DNA of 64,000 bases from Crocinitomicaceae bacterium. Lineage in GTDB: Bacteria > Bacteroidota > Bacteroidia > Flavobacteriales_D > Crocinitomicaceae. Under the pieces are notes generated by a model. It searched no databases, was not told where the DNA came from, and saw nothing but the letters and a program-made list of their open reading frames with translations. This document shows, piece after piece, positions 47,222 to 56,705 of this stretch (its first letter is position 1; the number at the start of each line of letters is the position of its first letter). The stretch spans positions 1-64,000 of the forward strand of contig JADJEU010000010.1 in assembly GCA_016709005.1 (NCBI GenBank), read 5' to 3'. The position numbers were made by a program, and so were the translations under genes.

Positions 47222-48175
47222 CTAACTAAATAATGAATCAACAAATTCTGTTTTATTAAAAACTTGCAAATCATCAATGCCTTCTCCAACACCAATGTAT
47301 TTCACCGGAATTTTCATTTGATCAGAAATACCAATCACGACTCCACCTTTAGCGGTGCCATCAAGTTTTGTTACCGCAAGGGCGTTGATCTCTGTTGCTA
47401 AAGAAAACTGTTTGGCTTGTTCATATGCGTTTTGTCCAGTAGATCCATCCAATACTAACAGAATTTCATGCGGTGCGCCGGGAATCACTTTTGACATTAC
47501 TTTTTTAATCTTGGTCAGCTCATTCATCAAATTCACTTTGTTGTGTAAACGACCAGCAGTATCAACAATTACAACATCTGCACCTTGTGATTTACCAGAT
47601 TGAACTGTATCAAACGCAACCGATGCCGGATCTGCTCCCATACCTTGTTGTACAATTGGAACACCTACGCGTTGTGACCAAATGATTAACTGATCAACTG
47701 CCGCTGCACGAAAAGTATCAGCCGCACCAAGCACTACTTTCTTTCCTGCTTTTTTAAATTGATTTGAGAGTTTTCCAATAGTTGTAGTTTTACCTACACC
47801 GTTAACGCCAACAACCATAATTACATAAGGTGTCTCTTCAATTTTTGGAATTGTAAACTCAGTGTAATCCGTTGTGTTATTTTCTGCCAGCAACCGTACA
47901 ATTTCATCTTTCAGAATAGAATTGAGCTCATTGGTCGAGACATATTTATCACGGGCTACGCGTTCTTCAATTCGTTTGATGATTTTCAGTGTGGTTTCAA
48001 CTCCCACATCAGAAGTAATTAAAATTTCTTCAAGATCATCCAGAACAGCGTCATCAATAGAAGACTTGCCTACAACAGAGCGCGTGAGTTTGGAAAGAAA
48101 AGACTGTTTGGTTTTTTCCAGACCTTTGTCAAGACTTTGTTTTTTTTCTTTGGAAAAGAGATTGAAAATACCCAT
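47222..48175 (-). CDS. ftsY: Signal recognition particle receptor FtsY
   Basis: Receptor GTPase that docks SRP-ribosome complexes at the inner membrane. 317 residues: a short N-terminal region (MGIFNLFSKEKKQS), the N helical bundle (about 20-105), then the G domain with GVNGVGKTTTIGKLSNQFKK near 123, DTFRAAAVDQL near 153, DTAGRLHNKVNLMNEL near 205 and TKLDGTAKGGVVIGI near 270. It lacks the long acidic domain of the E. coli protein, normal for this phylum. It follows a terminator after the rpmB-rpmG-DUF4295 genes, so it may be read by partial read-through. Confidence 0.96.
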   Translation of the reverse strand: MGIFNLFSKEKKQSLDKGLEKTKQSFLSKLTRSVVGKSSIDDAVLDDLEEILITSDVGVETTLKIIKRIEERVARDKYVSTNELNSILKDEIVRLLAENNTTDYTEFTIPKIEETPYVIMVVGVNGVGKTTTIGKLSNQFKKAGKKVVLGAADTFRAAAVDQLIIWSQRVGVPIVQQGMGADPASVAFDTVQSGKSQGADVVIVDTAGRLHNKVNLMNELTKIKKVMSKVIPGAPHEILLVLDGSTGQNAYEQAKQFSLATEINALAVTKLDGTAKGGVVIGISDQMKIPVKYIGVGEGIDDLQVFNKTEFVDSLFS

Positions 48176-48185
48176 ATATGAAAAT

Positions 48186-48217
48186 TAAAAAGGCTTCTCC
48201 CGGTCTGGAAGAAGCCA
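48186..48217 (-). terminator. Intrinsic terminator after rpmB-rpmG-DUF4295
   Basis: On the minus strand GGCTTCTTCC and GGGAGAAGCC form a stem around a short loop, followed by TTTTTAATTTT. It lies 24 bases after the DUF4295 stop and just before the ftsY start. Confidence 0.8.
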
Positions 48218-48240
48218 ATCATTAATATTTCAAATTTGGA

Positions 48241-48396
48241 TTAGTTTTTTGCAAACCAATCTTGAACTTTATCATTGTGAACGACTTCAGTTTTGAAACC
48301 GTAAGCACCAGTTTTAGGGTTCATGATCATTTTAACACATTTTGTGTGTTCTTTTCCCCCTCCGGTTTGTAATGACGCAACTACTTTCTTAGCCAT
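48241..48396 (-). CDS. DUF4295 small basic protein, 51 aa
   Basis: Very small gene: MAKKVVASLQTGGGKEHTKC at the start, then KMIMNPKTGAYGFKTEVVH and the end VQDWFAKN. This is the DUF4295 family, conserved in Bacteroidota directly downstream of rpmG, probably ribosome-associated by context, with unproven function. Its ATG (48394-48396) is eight bases after the rpmG stop, in the operon rpmB-rpmG-DUF4295. Confidence 0.9.
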   Translation of the reverse strand: MAKKVVASLQTGGGKEHTKCVKMIMNPKTGAYGFKTEVVHNDKVQDWFAKN

Positions 48397-48404
48397 GACT
48401 TATC

Positions 48405-48590
48405 TTATTTAATTTCTTTATGAACAGTATATTTTTTCAAGATCGCATTGTATTTTTTCAACTCAATACGATCTGGTGTATTCTTACGATTTTTCGTAGA
48501 GATATAACGGGATGTTCCCGGCATACCACTTGTCTTATGCTCAGTGCACTCAAGAATTACCTGAATTCTATTTCCTTTTGCTTTTGCCAT
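48405..48590 (-). CDS. rpmG: 50S ribosomal protein bL33
   Basis: 61-residue basic ribosomal protein: NRIQVILECTEHKTSGMPG, then SRYISTKNRKNTPDRIELKK, and a last strand LKKYTVHKEIK. It lacks the CxxC zinc pairs (only one Cys), so it is the C-minus form. It lies between rpmB and the DUF4295 gene with spacings of 19 and 8 bases. Confidence 0.97.
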   Translation of the reverse strand: MAKAKGNRIQVILECTEHKTSGMPGTSRYISTKNRKNTPDRIELKKYNAILKKYTVHKEIK

Positions 48591-48609
48591 TTCTCAATGA
48601 ATTTTACTA

Positions 48610-48843
48610 TTAAAGCAATCCTTTTTCTCTTGCATCTTTCAAGCAAGCAGTGATTCCTTTTTTATTAATTGTTCTTAAAGCAGCTGTGCTAACTTTAAGC
48701 GTGATAAACTGATTCTCTTCCGGAACAAAAAAGCGTTTTGTTACCAAATTCGGATAGAATTTACGTTTGGTTTTGCGCATTGAGTGTGAAACGTTGTTTC
48801 CGCTCATTACTTTTTTACCAGTTAGTTGACAAACTTTTGACAT
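48610..48843 (-). CDS. rpmB: 50S ribosomal protein bL28
   Basis: 77-residue large-subunit protein: SKVCQLTGKKVMSGNNVSHS at the start, KTKRKFYPNLVTKRFFV in the middle and KVSTAALRTINKKGI near the end, matching bL28 along its length. First gene of the ribosomal operon, preceded by a good promoter (48909-48940) and a leader of about 60 bases. Confidence 0.97.
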   Translation of the reverse strand: MSKVCQLTGKKVMSGNNVSHSMRKTKRKFYPNLVTKRFFVPEENQFITLKVSTAALRTINKKGITACLKDAREKGLL

Positions 48844-48908
48844 GATGTTTTCAATTTAAGCTTATCGATCCACAACCAGGAACTAATACCTAGCCAAAAA
48901 TCGGAGTG

Positions 48909-48940
48909 CAAAGTAACTAACTATTTTGCGGTTTTACAAA
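48909..48940 (-). promoter_or_regulatory. Promoter of the rpmB operon
   Basis: Minus strand: TTTG (48937-48940), a 20-base spacer, then TTACTTTG (48909-48916), one mismatch from TAnnTTTG. This fits the Bacteroidota -33/-7 arrangement. Transcription would begin near 48903, leaving a leader of about 60 bases before the rpmB ATG. Confidence 0.65.
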
Positions 48941-48999
48941 TAAAAAATAAAAAAATCTCAAAAAACAAGTGTAACATTCTTTAAATAGCAGTATTTGAG

Positions 49000-50241
49000 C
49001 TAGTTTGACAGCGTTCTTCTTAACATGTTTAGTGCATAAACCACTGTCAAATCAATATTCCGCTCGCGATTATGTTTAAAATAATGAACTTTTGAGCTAA
49101 CTCCAGCTTTGCCCGCGATAGCAATCCAAACTGTTCCAACTGGTTTTTCCGGCGTTCCTCCGGCTGGCCCTGCGATTCCGGATGTCGCAATGCAATAATC
49201 GACATTGAGTATTTTTAAACCTTTAGTTGCCATCTGTTCTACACATTCTTTGCTTACAGCACCATGTGTATTGATCAGATTGGCATCCACGCCAACCAGA
49301 TTTTCTTTCAGTTCATAAGCATAAGAAACCAATGACCCTTTATAATAATCAGAGGATCCGCTGACAGAAACCAGTTTAGCTGCTAATGCGCCACCTGTGC
49401 AACTTTCAACAGATCCAACAGTTGCTTTTAATTTTCGCAGTAGATCTCCAATTACAGATTCGAGCGTGTCTGATTCTTGACCAAAAGCAAACTCAGCATG
49501 ACTGGCTTTTATTTTCTGGAGAGATTCTTCGATTTTCTGTTTTTGAAGTGACGTTCCTGATAATCGCAGTTTGACAATTCCAGGTGAAGGAAGATACGCA
49601 ACTCCAATTCCTGAGTTACGGCAATCGGTTTCAATTTCTGCAATGTTTTGAGCAAGCGTTGTTTCTCCGATTCCTTGTAATAAAAGGGTCTTATGATAAA
49701 AATCGCCTAAAGGATATTCAGTTTTTAAGGATGGTAGTATTTGTTCCATCAAGCCTTTCATTTCGTAAGGCACTCCCGGCAGTGAAATAATAGAGGCACC
49801 ATCTTTTTTGAACCACATACCGCTTGCAGTACCAAGCTGGTTTTCTATAATTTTTGCTTTTTTTGGAAGTGCTGCCTGCATTCGATGAACCTCCAGCACC
49901 GGACGTTTCATTGAATTGAAATAATCTTCTATTCGGCCAAGTATTTTGGTATCGATAACCAGTTCGTCATTAAAAAAATCACACAATGTTTTTTTTGTGA
50001 TATCATCTTGTGTTGGACCTAAACCACCGGTTATAAAAACTAATTTCGACAGAGTTAATTCGCGGTTGAGGGCTTCAACAATTGCTTCAGCCTTATCAGA
50101 GATACTTATGATTTCACGTACTGAAATACCAAGGAGATTTAACTGTGCAGCAATCCATGCTGAGTTCGTGTCGATAGTCTGACCAACTAAAATTTCATCA
50201 CCAATAGTTATAATGCTTGCGTGAATCTGATCCTCTGACAT
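49000..50241 (-). CDS. cinA: CinA family protein (nicotinamide-nucleotide amidohydrolase)
   Basis: 413 residues in two domains. The N-terminal MoCF-like domain (about 1-170) has SIITIGDEILVGQTIDTNSA near 9 and ITGGLGPTQDDITKKTLCDF near 69. The C-terminal domain (about 260-410) has the deamidase motif TVGSVESCTGGALAAKLVSV near 274 and TSGIAGPAGGTPEKPVGTVW near 355. It recycles NMN to nicotinate mononucleotide; the N-terminal domain acts on ADP-ribose-type compounds in some relatives. It is in the usual place beside rpmB and diverges from the DUF4197 gene. Confidence 0.95.
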   Translation of the reverse strand: MSEDQIHASIITIGDEILVGQTIDTNSAWIAAQLNLLGISVREIISISDKAEAIVEALNRELTLSKLVFITGGLGPTQDDITKKTLCDFFNDELVIDTKILGRIEDYFNSMKRPVLEVHRMQAALPKKAKIIENQLGTASGMWFKKDGASIISLPGVPYEMKGLMEQILPSLKTEYPLGDFYHKTLLLQGIGETTLAQNIAEIETDCRNSGIGVAYLPSPGIVKLRLSGTSLQKQKIEESLQKIKASHAEFAFGQESDTLESVIGDLLRKLKATVGSVESCTGGALAAKLVSVSGSSDYYKGSLVSYAYELKENLVGVDANLINTHGAVSKECVEQMATKGLKILNVDYCIATSGIAGPAGGTPEKPVGTVWIAIAGKAGVSSKVHYFKHNRERNIDLTVVYALNMLRRTLSN

Positions 50242-50255
50242 AATTTGGCTTTGTT

Positions 50256-50287
50256 TTTGTTAAACACCTAAGAAATTGCTAAGTTTG
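50256..50287 (+). promoter_or_regulatory. Promoter of the DUF4197 lipoprotein gene
   Basis: TTTG (50256-50259), a 20-base spacer and TAAGTTTG (50280-50287), an exact -7 match, 21 bases upstream of the ATG at 50308. One of the best promoter matches in the window. Confidence 0.7.
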
Positions 50288-50307
50288 ACAAATAAAACTA
50301 ATCAGAA

Positions 50308-51048
50308 ATGAAAACGAAATTATTTTTTTCCCTTGGACTCGGATTAATACTGAGCAGCTGTGTGATAGAAGAGATTGCTGGTGATGTGCTGACTACTGGC
50401 ACCGGTACAACGACGACTACGCCACCGGCATTGACCAATGATGAAGTGATTCGTGGGTTAAAAGAGGCGTTGACGATTGGAATAAAAAAAGGTGCAGAGA
50501 TGGCATCCATGACTGATGGATTCTTCAAAAATGACATCATAAAAATACCTTTTCCACCAGAAGCTGACGCTGTAAAAGAAAAAGCTATCGAATGGGGCAT
50601 GCAAGGTAAAGTTGATGAAATCGTTCTGACATTAAATCGCGCTGCTGAAGTTGCTTCACAGAAGGCTACTCCAATTTTCGTTGATGCAATTACAAACATG
50701 AGCATCGGGGATGGTTTTGAAATTTTGCATGGTTCAGATTCTGCAGCAACAATGTATTTAATCAAAACAACAACTTCACCGTTAACAACTGCATTCATGC
50801 CTGTGGTTAAAGAAGCAATTGAAACTGTTGAATTAACGAAATACTGGAATCCGGTTGCCACGAAATACAATCAATCCACCAAAATTACAGGGAAACCAGA
50901 AATCAATCCTGATCTTGATAAGTACGTTACAGATCGCGCAATTACTGGTCTGTTCTATCTCGTCAAACAAGAAGAAAAGAAAATTAGAAAAGATCCTGTT
51001 GCTCAGGTAACAGATCTATTGAAAAAGGTTTTTGGAAGTTTACTTTAG
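50308..51048 (+). CDS. DUF4197 lipoprotein
   Basis: 246-residue lipoprotein: MKTKLFFSLGLGLILSSCVI with the lipidated Cys near 18, a Thr-rich linker (TTGTGTTTTTPP), then the DUF4197 domain from LTNDEVIRGLKEALTIGIKK near 42. FEILHGSDSAATMYLIKTT near 139-157 and the closing region (ITGLFYLVKQEEKKIRKDP) are also typical. The protein is mainly helical and probably faces the periplasm. Function of the family is unknown. It is a single gene with its own promoter. Confidence 0.88.
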   Translation: MKTKLFFSLGLGLILSSCVIEEIAGDVLTTGTGTTTTTPPALTNDEVIRGLKEALTIGIKKGAEMASMTDGFFKNDIIKIPFPPEADAVKEKAIEWGMQGKVDEIVLTLNRAAEVASQKATPIFVDAITNMSIGDGFEILHGSDSAATMYLIKTTTSPLTTAFMPVVKEAIETVELTKYWNPVATKYNQSTKITGKPEINPDLDKYVTDRAITGLFYLVKQEEKKIRKDPVAQVTDLLKKVFGSLL

Positions 51049-51133
51049 GATCTGCTTAGTGGGCTAAATTGTTTTATAAAACAACCTTTTGGTCTGGTTT
51101 TACGTAATTTCTTTAGATTTAATCATATAACTC

Positions 51134-53052
51134 ATGCTTCGATTCGGAAAGTTTGGTTTTGTATTCAGTGTCTTGGTGATGTTTACAAACGCACATTCGC
51201 AGGTTGTGAACGGCTATGCAAATGTTACAGCAATCAATACTGGCACCAATACGTTAACGGTAAACAATGTTGATGAAGCAGCTGACTCTTTTGAGGATGG
51301 CGAGTACATTGTGATCATGCAGATGCAGGATACTGTTATTGGAACCACGACAGACGTTGTTGGTTTCGGCAGTCTTGGATCGATTGCCTCTGCAGGATTG
51401 TATGAAATACGTCAAATTTTATCTCATACCGAAACTGCTGGATTGCCTGCAACGATAACGTTAACAAGTCCGATCGGTGCAACTTACAATATCAATGCTA
51501 ATGCGTCAGTTCAGATTATTACTTTTCGTCAGTTTGGCTCGCCTAATTTTACAACAACGAGTGCGATGAGTGCTAAAAAATGGAATGGGACTACGGGAGG
51601 CGTTTTAGCAATATATTGTCCAGGAACACTCACAATTGGTCATAAATTGGATGCAGATTTTGATGGTTTTCTTGGTGCCGGACCAAATGCTGGCGGAGCA
51701 GCGGTTTGTAGCGGTGGAGCCAATTATAGAACTACCACCCAAGTTAATTTTGCTGATAAAGGTCAGGGAATATTCAAAAGAACGACAGCTAATCAGGCTG
51801 CAGGGATGGGACGTATACTGAATGGCGGCGGCGGAGGAAACAGTCATAATGGTGGCGGTGGTGGTGGCGGTAATTTCAGTGCAGGGGGGGATGGTGGTCC
51901 AGGTTGGAATGGATCAGCAGGTGGTTGCTCTCCGTCTGGAGGTGGACTTGGAGGATTATCCTTGCAAACAAGTAGCTCTGTGAACAGGGTCTTTATGGGT
52001 GGAGGCGGCGGTGCTGGTGAAGGAAATAATAACTTAGCAACAGATGGAGGAGATGGAGGAGGAATAATTTTAATCAAAGCAAATGAAATCGCTACGACAG
52101 CTTGCGTAGGGGTTACTATTTCTGCAAACGGTGAAAGCATAGCCTTTGCAGGTAATGATGGCGGCGGCGGCGCTGGCGCGGGAGGTACAATTGTTTTTGA
52201 AGTAAATACCTGGAATGTTACTGCGGGCTGTCCACTTGTTGTTTCTGCCAATGGAGGTAATGGTGGAACAGCAAATACAGGTAACACACATGGCGGCGGC
52301 GGTGGCGGCGGTCAAGGTGTCATTTATTACTCTACAGCGTTGCCTTCAAATGTTACCAATCAAACTTTAAACGGTATTGGGGGATGTAGTAATAATTCAA
52401 ATCCTTGTAATAATCAAGCAGGTAGCGGCTCGGGCCTAAATAATGCTGGAATTCAAGGACCATTTACCGGTCCACTGCCAGTTGAGCTTGTTGATTTTTA
52501 CGCCTCTCTAGTTTCGTCTTCGGTTAATACTTCTTGGACTACTATGTCTGAAGTAAACAATGATTATTTTATTGTCCAGCGTTCTGTAGATTATGAAAAC
52601 TGGGAGGATCTAGAGAAAATAGATGGTCAAGGAAACAGTGCTGAAAAAACGAATTATTTTTATGATGACCGAGCTCCTCATTTTGGGTTTTCGTATTATC
52701 GTTTGAAACAAGTAGATTTTGATGGTCAACTTGAATACAGTGCCGTTAGAGAAATTTACAACGATGGTAATGGCATTTTTGTTTATCCAAATCCTACGGA
52801 TGGAATGGTTTATATTGTCGCTAAGAATTTAGAAGCTTTAGAGTTCAATGTATTTAACGCTTTAGGCCAATCAATTACTATTCAGACAAGTAATTCCAGC
52901 GGCCAATTGCAACTTGATTTTTCTAACTTAGAAAACGGAGTTTAGCACATTATAACTTCTTCGTCATCTTTAAGACAAACTCACAAAATAATCTTAAGCC
53001 GATAGGCGGCAACCGACAGTTTGTCCAGAAAATAATACCTTCAGTTAAATGA
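51134..53052 (+). pseudogene. Glycine-rich T9SS cargo protein with a frameshifted C-terminal sorting domain
   Basis: Secreted protein with a signal peptide (MLRFGKFGFVFSVLVMFTNA) and a central glycine-rich region (about 235-440) containing GGGGGN-type runs and GGDGG motifs. The tail starts as a type A T9SS sorting domain (IFVYPNPTDGMVYIVAKNLE near 554) but stops at LENGV (TAG 52943-52945). Adding one T to TTT at 52941-52943 lets the frame run on through NFFVIFKTNS and GNRQFVQKIIPSVK to a TGA at 53050-53052. That stop overlaps the next gene's ATG (53049, ATGA), which strongly supports the restored frame. Restored length is 639 residues. Probably a surface or matrix protein. Confidence 0.8.
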
Positions 53053-54191
53053 AAATTCTTTTTCTAACAGACGGTCTCTTCCCGTTTCAAATAGGAGGAA
53101 TGCAAAAACATTCTTCTGTTTTGGTCAAACTATTGGCTGAACGGGGGCTGGATCTGACAGTTATTCATCCGGGTGGAAAAGATTTTTCTGTTCAAAAGTT
53201 GACCGGGCAGTTTGGAGATTTACCAAATTTAAAATTCATCCTCGTTCCTTTTCCCGCGCCTGGTAAAATTCCCGGTCATTATATTCGGGCAAACAGAACG
53301 TATTCAAAATCTGCTTACGAAGCCGTGAGAAATGATCTAGAGTCCTTTGATCTAATTTATGCGCAAGGATTTACAGGCCACTATTTTTTAAAGAAAAAAG
53401 GGGCGTCAAATTATCAGGCTAAAGTTGTCGTTAATTTGCATGGGTTTGAAATGTTTCAGTTCTCGGCAGATCTGAAGACACGTTTGGCTTATTCACTCTT
53501 GAAGCGTGAGGCAAAATTTAATTTAATTCAGGCAGATTATGTTTATTCGTTTGGAGGTAAACTGAATCAAATTCTAAAATCACTTGAAATATCGGAAGCA
53601 AAAATTTTACAGCATGCCAACGGGATTGTTGATGCATGGCTTACCGATTCACACCGTGAACATGCGGTCAGGACCTTTGTTTTTATTGGGAGAAATGAAC
53701 GACGCAAGGGACTAACTGAACTTAACAGCGCATTAAAAAAAATCATTGAATCAGCTCCTGACGGAATGAAATTTCATTTTATTGGAAATATTGATGAGAC
53801 AGATCAAGTAAGAAGTTCTTGTCTTAAATATCATGGCGAACTAAGGGATTCGAATCAAATCATTTCAATTCTTGATCAGTGTGATTGTCTTGTTGTTCCT
53901 AGCTATGCCGAAGGTATGCCAACCGTTATTTTGGAAGCTATGGCTAGGGGTCTGGCCATTATTGGTACCGATGTCGGTGCAGTTAGCAGAATGATAGACG
54001 GCAACGGAATTTTGCTCACAAAGCCAGACGAAGAAAAAATTGCTGGCGCCATTCAAAAAGTAATAGAGATGAATTTGAACGACATGAATCTTTGGAAACA
54101 AAAATCACTTCAGTTAGTTCGAGACAAGTTTCTTTGGTCAAAGGTTGTTGAAGCAAAAATCAAGGATTTTATCCGCATATCAAGTAGGTAG
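53049..54191 (+). CDS. Glycosyltransferase family 4 protein
   Basis: 380-residue GT-B enzyme. The N-terminal domain begins MKILFLTDGLFPFQIGGMQK, the acceptor-side glycine loop. The C-terminal donor domain has FVFIGRNERRKGLTELNSAL near 215-234 and the nucleotide-sugar site VPSYAEGMPTVILEAMARGL near 282-301 with the usual Glu-x7-Glu spacing. It probably adds a hexose to a surface glycan. Its start overlaps the restored stop of the glycine-rich T9SS gene, so it may be co-transcribed with a surface protein. It converges with pheT, one base apart. Confidence 0.92.
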   Translation: MKILFLTDGLFPFQIGGMQKHSSVLVKLLAERGLDLTVIHPGGKDFSVQKLTGQFGDLPNLKFILVPFPAPGKIPGHYIRANRTYSKSAYEAVRNDLESFDLIYAQGFTGHYFLKKKGASNYQAKVVVNLHGFEMFQFSADLKTRLAYSLLKREAKFNLIQADYVYSFGGKLNQILKSLEISEAKILQHANGIVDAWLTDSHREHAVRTFVFIGRNERRKGLTELNSALKKIIESAPDGMKFHFIGNIDETDQVRSSCLKYHGELRDSNQIISILDQCDCLVVPSYAEGMPTVILEAMARGLAIIGTDVGAVSRMIDGNGILLTKPDEEKIAGAIQKVIEMNLNDMNLWKQKSLQLVRDKFLWSKVVEAKIKDFIRISSR

Positions 54192-54192
54192 T

Positions 54193-56625
54193 CTAACGCA
54201 ATTCTGCTCCCAGTTCTGATTCTAGTTTTTCACGAATTAATGACATCATTTTGTCAACCTGATCATCTTGAAGCGTCTTCTCATCATCCTGAAAGGTAAA
54301 TGAGATGGCATAAGATTTTTTACCGGGCGCCAGATTTTTTCCTTCGTAAACATCAAACAGGCCAACTTCTTTCAATATTTTCTTGGTGGAGTTTTGCGCC
54401 GTTTTTTTAATCGACTCGAAACTTACTTTTTCATCAAGCAACAAAGAAAAATCGCGACGCACAAATTGTGTTTTAGGAATGACTTTAAATTCTGTTTTAC
54501 TTTTTGCAACGGCTTTCATCAAGTTCTCCCAATCAAACTCAGCATAGAAAACTTGTTGTTTGATTCCATTTTCTTTGAGCAGTTTGGAATCAATCCAGCC
54601 AATCTCACAAATAGGGTTTTGATTGAAAGTATAGCGTACACCATCTTCAAGCGCAATATTCTGTTTTATATCTTCTTTCAGATTCTGAATTATTCCAAGA
54701 CGCTCCATTATTTTGAGTGCCGTAGCTTTAATTGCAAAATAGGTTGACTTTTGATTTGGACTCGTCCATGTTTCAGAATATCGTTTGCCCGTAAGAAAAA
54801 TGGCCAATTTTTTAGATTCAATATAACCACCTTCATGAAGGCGATAAACCTTTCCTAATTCAAATAACTTTAAATCTGGATTTTGTCTATTCTGGTTAAA
54901 TTCAATGACTGATAAACCTCCTTCAATCATAGATTGACGCAGAATATTCAATTCATTACTCAATGGGTTTAATACTTTAACGGCATCGGCAATGCTCAAA
55001 TAATTTGATTTACTTTTTTCTATTTTTTCTGAGGAACTCAAAGAGTTATTCATGATTTCAAAATAGCCGCTGCTCACCAAAAGATCAGAAATTAAGTTGG
55101 CAATAGTTTCCTGATCAGGTTTTGAACTATAGGTAATGGATGAATTTAGTTTTTGTGGAAGATCGATATTATTGAAACCATAAATTCTTAAAACTTCTTC
55201 ATAAATATCAGCTGATCGAATCACATCATATCTATAAGCAGGAACCTCAAGCGTTACTGTTTGCTGATCACTTTTTTGAATATGAAATTCTAATTGGGTA
55301 AGAATAGAAATGATTTGGTCATTCGGAATGTTTTTGCCACAAATTGCGCGGCATTTTTCAAATTCTACGGTTATAGCTTTATGTTGAACAGGGGTTGGAT
55401 AAAGGTCATAAACAGATTCAAGTTTTCCGCCGCAAATTTCTGCCAGCAATTGGATGGCACGATCTCTCGCAACAATGACATTGGAAGGATCAACGCCGCG
55501 CTCAAACCTGAATGATGAATCTGAATTTAACGTATGGCGCTTACCTGTTTTACGAACACTCTGTGTCGAAAAACATGCTGCTTCTATAAAGATAGCTTGT
55601 GTTTTTTCAGAGATTCCAGAATCAATCCCACCCATAACACCAGCAATACACATTGGACCGGAACTATTACAAATCACTAAATCCTCGGGGTGTAATTTTC
55701 GTTCTACACCATCCAAGGTTATGATTTTTTCGCCCGCATTTGCGTTGCGCACTATAATTGCGTTGCCCGCAACTCTGAGGTCAAAAGCATGAAGTGGATT
55801 TCCACATTCGTGCATGACAAAATTCGTTATGTCAACCGCATTGTTAATTGGTTTCAGGCCAATTGAACGCAAACGGTTCTTTAGCCAATCAGGAGATTCC
55901 GAAATTTTTATGCCGCTAATTATTGCTCCAGCATATCGGACACAGGCAGTCTGATTTTCTACTGTGATGTTTAATTTGAGTTCAGACTTCGCCGGTATAG
56001 AAATTGTAGATTGCGGGACGTTTAGCGTGTGGCTCGTTCCTCTGTGAAAATTGAGGTATGCCTTTAAATCTCTGGCCACCCCAATATGAGACATCGCATC
56101 TGAACGGTTTGGTGTTAGACCAATTTCAAAAATATAATCATCCTCAATGTTTAGATATTTGCGCGCAGACTGACCAACAATTGTTTCAGCAGGTAAAACC
56201 ATAATTCCATCGTGTGACTCACCGATTCCAAGTTCATCTTCAGCGCAAATCATTCCTTCTGATTCAACACCGCGGATTTTTGATTTTTTAATTTTAATTG
56301 GTTCTTCGCCTGCTGGAAATAAAGTTGTTCCAACTGTTGCAACAAGAACCTTTTGACCGGCTTCAACATTAGGTGCTCCGCAAACGATTTGTAAAAGTTC
56401 AGTCGTTCCGATGTTGACTTTGGCAACTTTCAGTCGATCGGCATCCGGATGCTGATTCAATTCAATCACCTCACCAGTCAGCACACCTTCTAATCCGCCT
56501 TTAACAGTTTCTACTTTTTCAATGCTCTCTACTTCAAGTCCTGTAGCCGTTAATATTTCCCCAATTTCTTGAGGTGACATGCCAGTATTCAGGTAGGTAT
56601 TGAGCCAGTTGTAAGAAATTTTCAT
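54193..56625 (-). CDS. pheT: Phenylalanine--tRNA ligase beta subunit
   Basis: 810 residues, the normal length. Domains in order: MKISYNWLNTYLNTG at the start, tRNA-binding (OB fold) about 40-150 with QHPDADRLKVAKVNIG and the GAPNVEAGQ motif, B3/B4 editing domain about 215-390 (NAVDITNFVMHECGNPLHAF), B5 about 410-480, a catalytic-like core, and FDX-ACB at the end (VRRDFSLLLDEKVSFESIKK). With PheS, encoded elsewhere, it charges tRNA-Phe. TACATTTG at 56646-56653 on the minus strand is a likely -7 element 20 bases upstream of the ATG. Confidence 0.97.
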   Translation of the reverse strand: MKISYNWLNTYLNTGMSPQEIGEILTATGLEVESIEKVETVKGGLEGVLTGEVIELNQHPDADRLKVAKVNIGTTELLQIVCGAPNVEAGQKVLVATVGTTLFPAGEEPIKIKKSKIRGVESEGMICAEDELGIGESHDGIMVLPAETIVGQSARKYLNIEDDYIFEIGLTPNRSDAMSHIGVARDLKAYLNFHRGTSHTLNVPQSTISIPAKSELKLNITVENQTACVRYAGAIISGIKISESPDWLKNRLRSIGLKPINNAVDITNFVMHECGNPLHAFDLRVAGNAIIVRNANAGEKIITLDGVERKLHPEDLVICNSSGPMCIAGVMGGIDSGISEKTQAIFIEAACFSTQSVRKTGKRHTLNSDSSFRFERGVDPSNVIVARDRAIQLLAEICGGKLESVYDLYPTPVQHKAITVEFEKCRAICGKNIPNDQIISILTQLEFHIQKSDQQTVTLEVPAYRYDVIRSADIYEEVLRIYGFNNIDLPQKLNSSITYSSKPDQETIANLISDLLVSSGYFEIMNNSLSSSEKIEKSKSNYLSIADAVKVLNPLSNELNILRQSMIEGGLSVIEFNQNRQNPDLKLFELGKVYRLHEGGYIESKKLAIFLTGKRYSETWTSPNQKSTYFAIKATALKIMERLGIIQNLKEDIKQNIALEDGVRYTFNQNPICEIGWIDSKLLKENGIKQQVFYAEFDWENLMKAVAKSKTEFKVIPKTQFVRRDFSLLLDEKVSFESIKKTAQNSTKKILKEVGLFDVYEGKNLAPGKKSYAISFTFQDDEKTLQDDQVDKMMSLIREKLESELGAELR

Positions 56626-56645
56626 GCGTCGTTCTGATTAGCTTT

Positions 56646-56653
56646 CAAATGTA
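56646..56653 (-). promoter_or_regulatory. -7 element upstream of pheT
   Basis: Minus strand TACATTTG, an exact TAnnTTTG match 20 bases before the pheT ATG. No TTG at standard -33 spacing was seen, so support is moderate. Confidence 0.45.
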
Positions 56654-56705
56654 GTTAATAAGGAGCAAAAATCTTGTCCAATTCATTTAGGAAGATTGAT
56701 TACTG

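Noticed and set aside
50298..50870. 190-residue minus-strand open frame opposite the DUF4197 gene
   Set aside because: Antisense to a clear lipoprotein with a good promoter; no recognisable domain or start context.
51844..52287. 147-residue Pro-rich minus-strand open frame
   Set aside because: It is the complement of the glycine-rich repeats of the T9SS cargo gene, so proline codons arise automatically.
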